DNA of 64,000 nucleotides from Actinosynnema sp040640215 (lineage in GTDB: Bacteria > Actinomycetota > Actinomycetes > Mycobacteriales > Pseudonocardiaceae). The position numbers and the translations under genes are program-made. Shown here piece after piece: positions 60,563 through 64,000 of this stretch; position 1 is the stretch's first letter, and the number at the start of each line of letters is the position of its first letter. The notes beneath the pieces were generated by a model. That model made no database searches and was not told where the DNA came from. It saw nothing but the letters and a program-made list of their open reading frames with translations. The DNA lies in assembly GCF_040640215.1 (NCBI RefSeq), contig NZ_JBFABG010000002.1, forward strand, positions 496,001 to 560,000, in the 5' to 3' direction.

Positions 60563-61381
60563 TCAGATCTTGGAGACCTGGCTGAACGACAGCTCGACCG
60601 GAGTCTCGCGGCCGAAGATCGACACCAGGACCTTCAGCTTCTGGCCGTCCGCGTTGACCTCGCTGATCGTCGCGGGCAGCGTGGCGAAAGGGCCGTCCAT
60701 GACGGTGACCGACTCGCCGACCTCGAAGTCGACCTCGACGGTCGTCTTGGTGGGCGCGGAGGACTTCTTGCCCCCGGTCGGCTTCTCCCGCTCGACCTGC
60801 GGGAGCAGGAACTTCAGCACGTCGTCGAGGGTGAGCGGCGACGGCTTGGAGGTCGCGCCGACGAACCCGGTCACGCCCGGCGTGTTGCGCACCGCGCTCC
60901 ACGAGGCGTCGTTGAGCTCCATCCGGACCAGGATGTAGCCGGGCAGCACCTTGCGCTGCACCTGCTTGCGCTGGCCGTTCTTGATCTCGGTGACTTCCTC
61001 GGTCGGCACCTCGACCTGGAAGATGAAGTCCTCCATGTCGAGCGTCTGGATGCGCGTTTCGAGGTTGGTCTTGACCTTGTTCTCGTACCCCGCGTACGAG
61101 TGCACGACGTACCAGTCGCCGGGCGCGTACTTGAGCGCCTCGCGCATCTCGGCGGCCGGGTCGGCGGGCTCTTCGTCGATCGGCGTCGTGTCGAGCGCGG
61201 CGACGTCGACCTCGGCGTCCGCCTGGTCGTCCTCGTCGCCGGAGCCGGAGTCGTCGGGATCGGAGGCGGTGACGCCCTCGGTGTCCTCCGCCGCCTCGTC
61301 CTGCTCGACGTCCTCGACGCCACGGTCGAGGTCCTGCTCGTCGGTCAGCTCCTGGGCGTCAACGCCGTTCTCGGAGGTCAC
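60563..61381 (-). CDS. nusG: Transcription termination/antitermination factor NusG with acidic N-terminal extension
   Basis: 272 residues from GTG 61381. The first 85 residues are an acidic, Asp/Glu-rich extension, followed by the NGN domain (about 88-200, WYVVHSYAGYENKV; PGYILVRMEL) and a C-terminal KOW domain (GESVTVMDGPFATLPATISEVN). NusG links RNA polymerase to Rho or to the ribosome via uS10. The extension is common in actinobacteria. Confidence 0.97.
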   Translation of the reverse strand: MTSENGVDAQELTDEQDLDRGVEDVEQDEAAEDTEGVTASDPDDSGSGDEDDQADAEVDVAALDTTPIDEEPADPAAEMREALKYAPGDWYVVHSYAGYENKVKTNLETRIQTLDMEDFIFQVEVPTEEVTEIKNGQRKQVQRKVLPGYILVRMELNDASWSAVRNTPGVTGFVGATSKPSPLTLDDVLKFLLPQVEREKPTGGKKSSAPTKTTVEVDFEVGESVTVMDGPFATLPATISEVNADGQKLKVLVSIFGRETPVELSFSQVSKI

Positions 61382-61455
61382 TGTGGGTCTCGCTTCCTTT
61401 CAATGCATCACGTGCTCCCGCCGCCGCCCGCGGGCGGCGGCCGGGGTGTCCGACT

Positions 61456-61869
61456 CTAGGCGAACACCTTGAACACGCCCCAGGCGAAGGCCGAATCGAG
61501 GCCGAACACCAACGCCACCATGAAGGCCACGAAGACCAACACGACCGACGTGTAGGTGATCATCTGCTTGCGGGTCGGCCAGATGACCTTCCGCAGCTCG
61601 CTGACCACCTCACGGGCGTAGCGGATGATCCTCGCGAAGAACCCGACGCGCTTCTCCTGGTCATCCCGCGCTCGCGTGGGACGACCCTTCTTGTCCTCCG
61701 CGTCGTCGGAGTCGACCTCGGCCGACTTCTTCGCCTCGGGACGTGCGGCGGAGTCCTTGCGGCCCGCAGGGCGCGCGGAGCCCCGACGCTCACGACGCGC
61801 TGCGGCGGTGACCGGCCGGGACGCGCTCTCGCGCTCGTCCGGCTGATCCTGCTCGCGGCCCTCGCTCAT
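61456..61869 (-). CDS. secE: Protein translocase subunit SecE with long N-terminal extension
   Basis: 137 residues. The C-terminal 65 residues are canonical SecE: amphipathic helix (REVVSELRKVIWPTRKQM) and one membrane helix (about 108-132). The first 75 residues are an unusually long charged, Arg/Ser/Ala-rich region. It clamps SecY. ATG 61869. Precedes nusG by 74 nt, the usual pairing. Confidence 0.96.
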   Translation of the reverse strand: MSEGREQDQPDERESASRPVTAAARRERRGSARPAGRKDSAARPEAKKSAEVDSDDAEDKKGRPTRARDDQEKRVGFFARIIRYAREVVSELRKVIWPTRKQMITYTSVVLVFVAFMVALVFGLDSAFAWGVFKVFA

Positions 61870-61913
61870 GCCGTCCTCCGCTCACCATCGCGATCGCACG
61901 TCGTGCTTCGACG

Positions 61914-61986
<73 letters not shown>

Positions 61987-62077
61987 TTGGGATCCCCGGT
62001 GGGGAACCCCTGGCTGAGGACGTCTTCCACTCTCCTCACGTGGCCCGTGAGGCAGCGGCTGGACGTTCCGGAGTCGA

Positions 62078-62108
62078 AGCATACGGCACCGGGTGCCCCT
62101 CCTTCCAA
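62078..62108 (-). promoter_or_regulatory. Possible promoter of tRNA-Trp/secE
   Basis: Minus strand TTGGAA, 19-bp spacer, TATGCT, about 90 nt before the tRNA. Spacer is longer than ideal. Confidence 0.4.
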
Positions 62109-62170
62109 CTGGCCCGGTCAGAGGGGGTGCCGGAGCGCTGCGCCGCTGTGCCGTCTGCCACGATTGGGGC

Positions 62171-63415
62171 ATGGCCTCACCTGAGACGACCTCCGCCCCC
62201 GGCACCTCCGACCTCCCCAGGATCTCCCGGCGGATCTCCGGCATCGCCGAGTCCGCCACCCTGGCGGTCGACGCGAAGGCGAAGGCGCTGAAGGCGGCCG
62301 GGCGGCCGGTGATCGGCTTCGGTGCGGGCGAGCCCGACTTCCCGACCCCCGATGCCATCGTCGCCGCTGCTCAGGCTGCCTGCACCGACCCGCGGAACCA
62401 CCGCTACACCCCCGCCGCCGGCCTGCCCGAGCTGCGGGAAGCCGTAGCGAAGAAGACCGAGCGCGACTCCGGGTACGCCGTGCCCGCCTCGCAGGTGCTG
62501 ATCACCAATGGCGGCAAGCAGGCCGTCTACCAGGCGTTCGCGACCGTCCTGGACCCGGGTGACGAGGTGCTGCTGCCCGCGCCGTACTGGACCACCTACC
62601 CCGAGGCGATCACCCTCGCGGGCGGCGTGCCGGTGCAGGTGACCGCCGACGAGGCGACCGACTACCTGGTGACCGTGGACCAGCTCGAAGCCGCGCGGAC
62701 CCCGAGGACCAAGGTCCTGCTGCTGTGCTCGCCGTCCAACCCGACCGGTGCGGTGTACTCCCGCGAGCAGGTCACCGCGATCGGCGAGTGGGCGCTGGAG
62801 CACGGCCTGTGGGTGATCACCGACGAGATCTACGAGCACCTGGTCTACGACGGCGCGGAGTCGGTGTCTCTGCCGGTGGCCGTGCCCGCGATGGCGGACC
62901 GCACGATCGTGCTCAACGGCGTGGCGAAGACCTACGCGATGACCGGCTGGCGGGTGGGCTGGCTGATCGGGCCGGCCGACGTGGTCAAGGCCGCCGCGAA
63001 CCTCCAGTCGCACCTGACGTCGAACGTGTCGAACGTGGCGCAGCGCGCCGCGCTGGAGGCCGTGTCCGGCCCGCTGGACGCCGCGCACGAGATGCGCGAG
63101 GCGTTCGACCGGCGGCGGCGGACGATCGTCGACCTGCTCAACGCCATCCCCGGCGTGCACTGCCCGACGCCGAAGGGCGCGTTCTACGTGTACCCGTCGG
63201 TGAAGCCGTTGCTCGGCAAGGTGCTGCGCGGCGTGGAGATCACCGACACGGTGCAGCTCGCCGCGCTGATCCTGGAGCACGCCGAGGTGGCCGTGGTGCC
63301 CGGCGAGGCTTTCGGAACGCCCGGTTACCTGCGGCTGTCCTACGCCCTCGGCGACGACGACCTGAAGACCGGCATCACCCGTATGGCGGAACTGCTCGGC
63401 GAGATCAAGTTGTAA
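62171..63415 (+). CDS. Class I pyridoxal-phosphate aminotransferase (aspartate aminotransferase-like)
   Basis: 414 residues from ATG 62171. PLP-binding Lys253 in NGVAKTYAMTGWRVGW, the ITNGGKQAVYQAFA segment, SPSNPTGAVYS and DEIYEHLVYDG are those of the AspC subgroup I-gamma enzymes. Likely converts aspartate and 2-oxoglutarate to oxaloacetate and glutamate, possibly also prephenate. Divergent from the tRNA-Trp/secE operon across 184 bp. The residue set does not fix the substrate. Confidence 0.92.
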   Translation: MASPETTSAPGTSDLPRISRRISGIAESATLAVDAKAKALKAAGRPVIGFGAGEPDFPTPDAIVAAAQAACTDPRNHRYTPAAGLPELREAVAKKTERDSGYAVPASQVLITNGGKQAVYQAFATVLDPGDEVLLPAPYWTTYPEAITLAGGVPVQVTADEATDYLVTVDQLEAARTPRTKVLLLCSPSNPTGAVYSREQVTAIGEWALEHGLWVITDEIYEHLVYDGAESVSLPVAVPAMADRTIVLNGVAKTYAMTGWRVGWLIGPADVVKAAANLQSHLTSNVSNVAQRAALEAVSGPLDAAHEMREAFDRRRRTIVDLLNAIPGVHCPTPKGAFYVYPSVKPLLGKVLRGVEITDTVQLAALILEHAEVAVVPGEAFGTPGYLRLSYALGDDDLKTGITRMAELLGEIKL

Positions 63416-63431
63416 ATATTCACAACCCCCT

Positions 63432-63463
63432 CGAAAGGCACCCTCGTCCGGGGGTGCCTTTCG
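63432..63463 (+). terminator. Terminator of the aminotransferase gene
   Basis: Perfect 12-bp stem CGAAAGGCACCC/GGGTGCCTTTCG with an 8-nt loop, followed by TCGTTTTC, 16 nt after the stop codon. Confidence 0.9.
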
Positions 63464-63564
63464 TCGTTTTCGGACACATCCCGGTAACCGAACGTAATCG
63501 CTTTGTACGGCTGCCCGATGGTCCGACCCCGGCTCACCGAGCCGAAACCCCCCGAGGAGCTCAC

Positions 63565-64000
63565 ATGGCCTTACCCCAACCGCCGACGACGCAACACCAC
63601 CAACACGCCGCGTCCGCTCCCCCGCGGAACGGGTTCGGCATCGCCGGCTTCGTGCTCGGCCTGGTCGGCTTGGCCACCAGCTTCATCCCGCTGATCGGCC
63701 TGGTCGCGTGGCCGCTGGTGATCCTCGGCCTGGTGCTCGGCGGCCTGGGCATCGCGCGGGCGGGCCGGTCCGGCGGCCGGGGGCTCGCGATCGCGGGCGT
63801 CGTGCTGTCCGCGGCGGGCCTGGTCGTCTGCGTGCTCTGGGTGGCGGTGTTCGGCAACGCGCTGAACGACGACCCCCAGTCGATGAACGACCTGAAGGGC
63901 CAGGCCGGCAAGGAGTCCAGGGTCGTCTACGAGATCACCGGCAGCGCGGCCAGGGCGTCCGCCACGTTCACCACCTACAGCGGCGGCGACAGCTCCTCCA
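63565..64000 (+). CDS. DUF4190-type membrane protein with MmpS-like domain (partial)
   Basis: 145 residues are visible; the gene runs off the right edge. ATG 63565 with GAGGAG upstream. A Pro/Gln/His-rich N-terminus, two membrane helices with FGIAGFVLGLVGLATSF and GLAIAGVVLSAAGLVVCVLW (the DUF4190 pattern with Gly-Gly-Ile turns), then an extracytoplasmic segment VVYEITGSAARASATFTTY that resembles the start of an MmpS domain. Such proteins are often called hypothetical or MmpS-family; function unknown. Confidence 0.82.
   Translation, partial: MALPQPPTTQHHQHAASAPPRNGFGIAGFVLGLVGLATSFIPLIGLVAWPLVILGLVLGGLGIARAGRSGGRGLAIAGVVLSAAGLVVCVLWVAVFGNALNDDPQSMNDLKGQAGKESRVVYEITGSAARASATFTTYSGGDSSS

Overview
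The window is chromosomal DNA from a high-GC actinobacterium. Evidence: strongly G/C-biased third codon positions, many GTG starts, GTGA and TAGTG stop/start overlaps, a large actinobacterial coiled-coil insertion in RpoC, a TTG-started rpoB, and a type VII secretion (ESX) locus beside truA-rplQ-rpoA. Protein style (SARP regulator, EccE, DUF1707 proteins, LppU-like protein) suggests Pseudonocardiales, perhaps a Saccharothrix/Actinosynnema/Lentzea relative. The genus is inference.

Layout. (1) 1-1110: 5' part of an AfsR/SARP regulator read leftward, with 11-bp direct repeats upstream. (2) 1498-13997: type VII secretion locus: eccC leftward; eccD and mycP rightward; a WXG-type protein with a Gly/Pro tail, a small helical protein and eccB leftward; eccE and a degenerate-ATPase-like gene rightward. 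Position next to truA-rplQ matches the mycobacterial ESX-4 locus, but eccE is present and no small esxA/esxB pair is seen. (3) 14254-18844: secreted subtilase with a P domain, then a glycosyltransferase, a PIG-L deacetylase and an LPG-synthase-type membrane protein. (4) 18810-43011: truA and nearly the whole ribosomal protein supercluster read leftward: str (rpsL-rpsG-fusA-tuf), S10 (rpsJ to rpsQ), spc (rplN to rplO), secY-adk-map and alpha (infA-rpmJ-rpsM-rpsK-rpsD-rpoA-rplQ), broken by a 1.2-kb spacer before secY and two DUF1707 genes before infA. (5) 43416-47318: small accessory genes (LppU-like protein, APH-type kinase-fold protein, zinc-ribbon protein, HTH protein, secreted protein, L,D-transpeptidase). 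(6) 47692-61986: rpoC, rpoB, a 2-kb spacer holding a decayed NTF2/Mce-associated-like gene, rplL-rplJ with an L10 leader and attenuator, a QF-repeat membrane protein on the other strand, then rplA-rplK-nusG-secE and tRNA-Trp. (7) 62171-64000: class I aminotransferase and the start of a membrane protein with an MmpS-like domain.

Most genes serve transcription (rpoA, rpoB, rpoC, nusG), translation (about 30 ribosomal proteins, IF-1, EF-G, EF-Tu, TruA, tRNA-Trp) and export/maturation of new proteins (secY, secE, map). The ESX locus and neighbouring envelope genes are the accessory part. The least explained DNA is the two long spacers 27.45-28.65 kb and 55.2-57.1 kb: both are C-rich on the strand transcribed by neighbouring operons and share a hairpin-forming 30-32 nt element.
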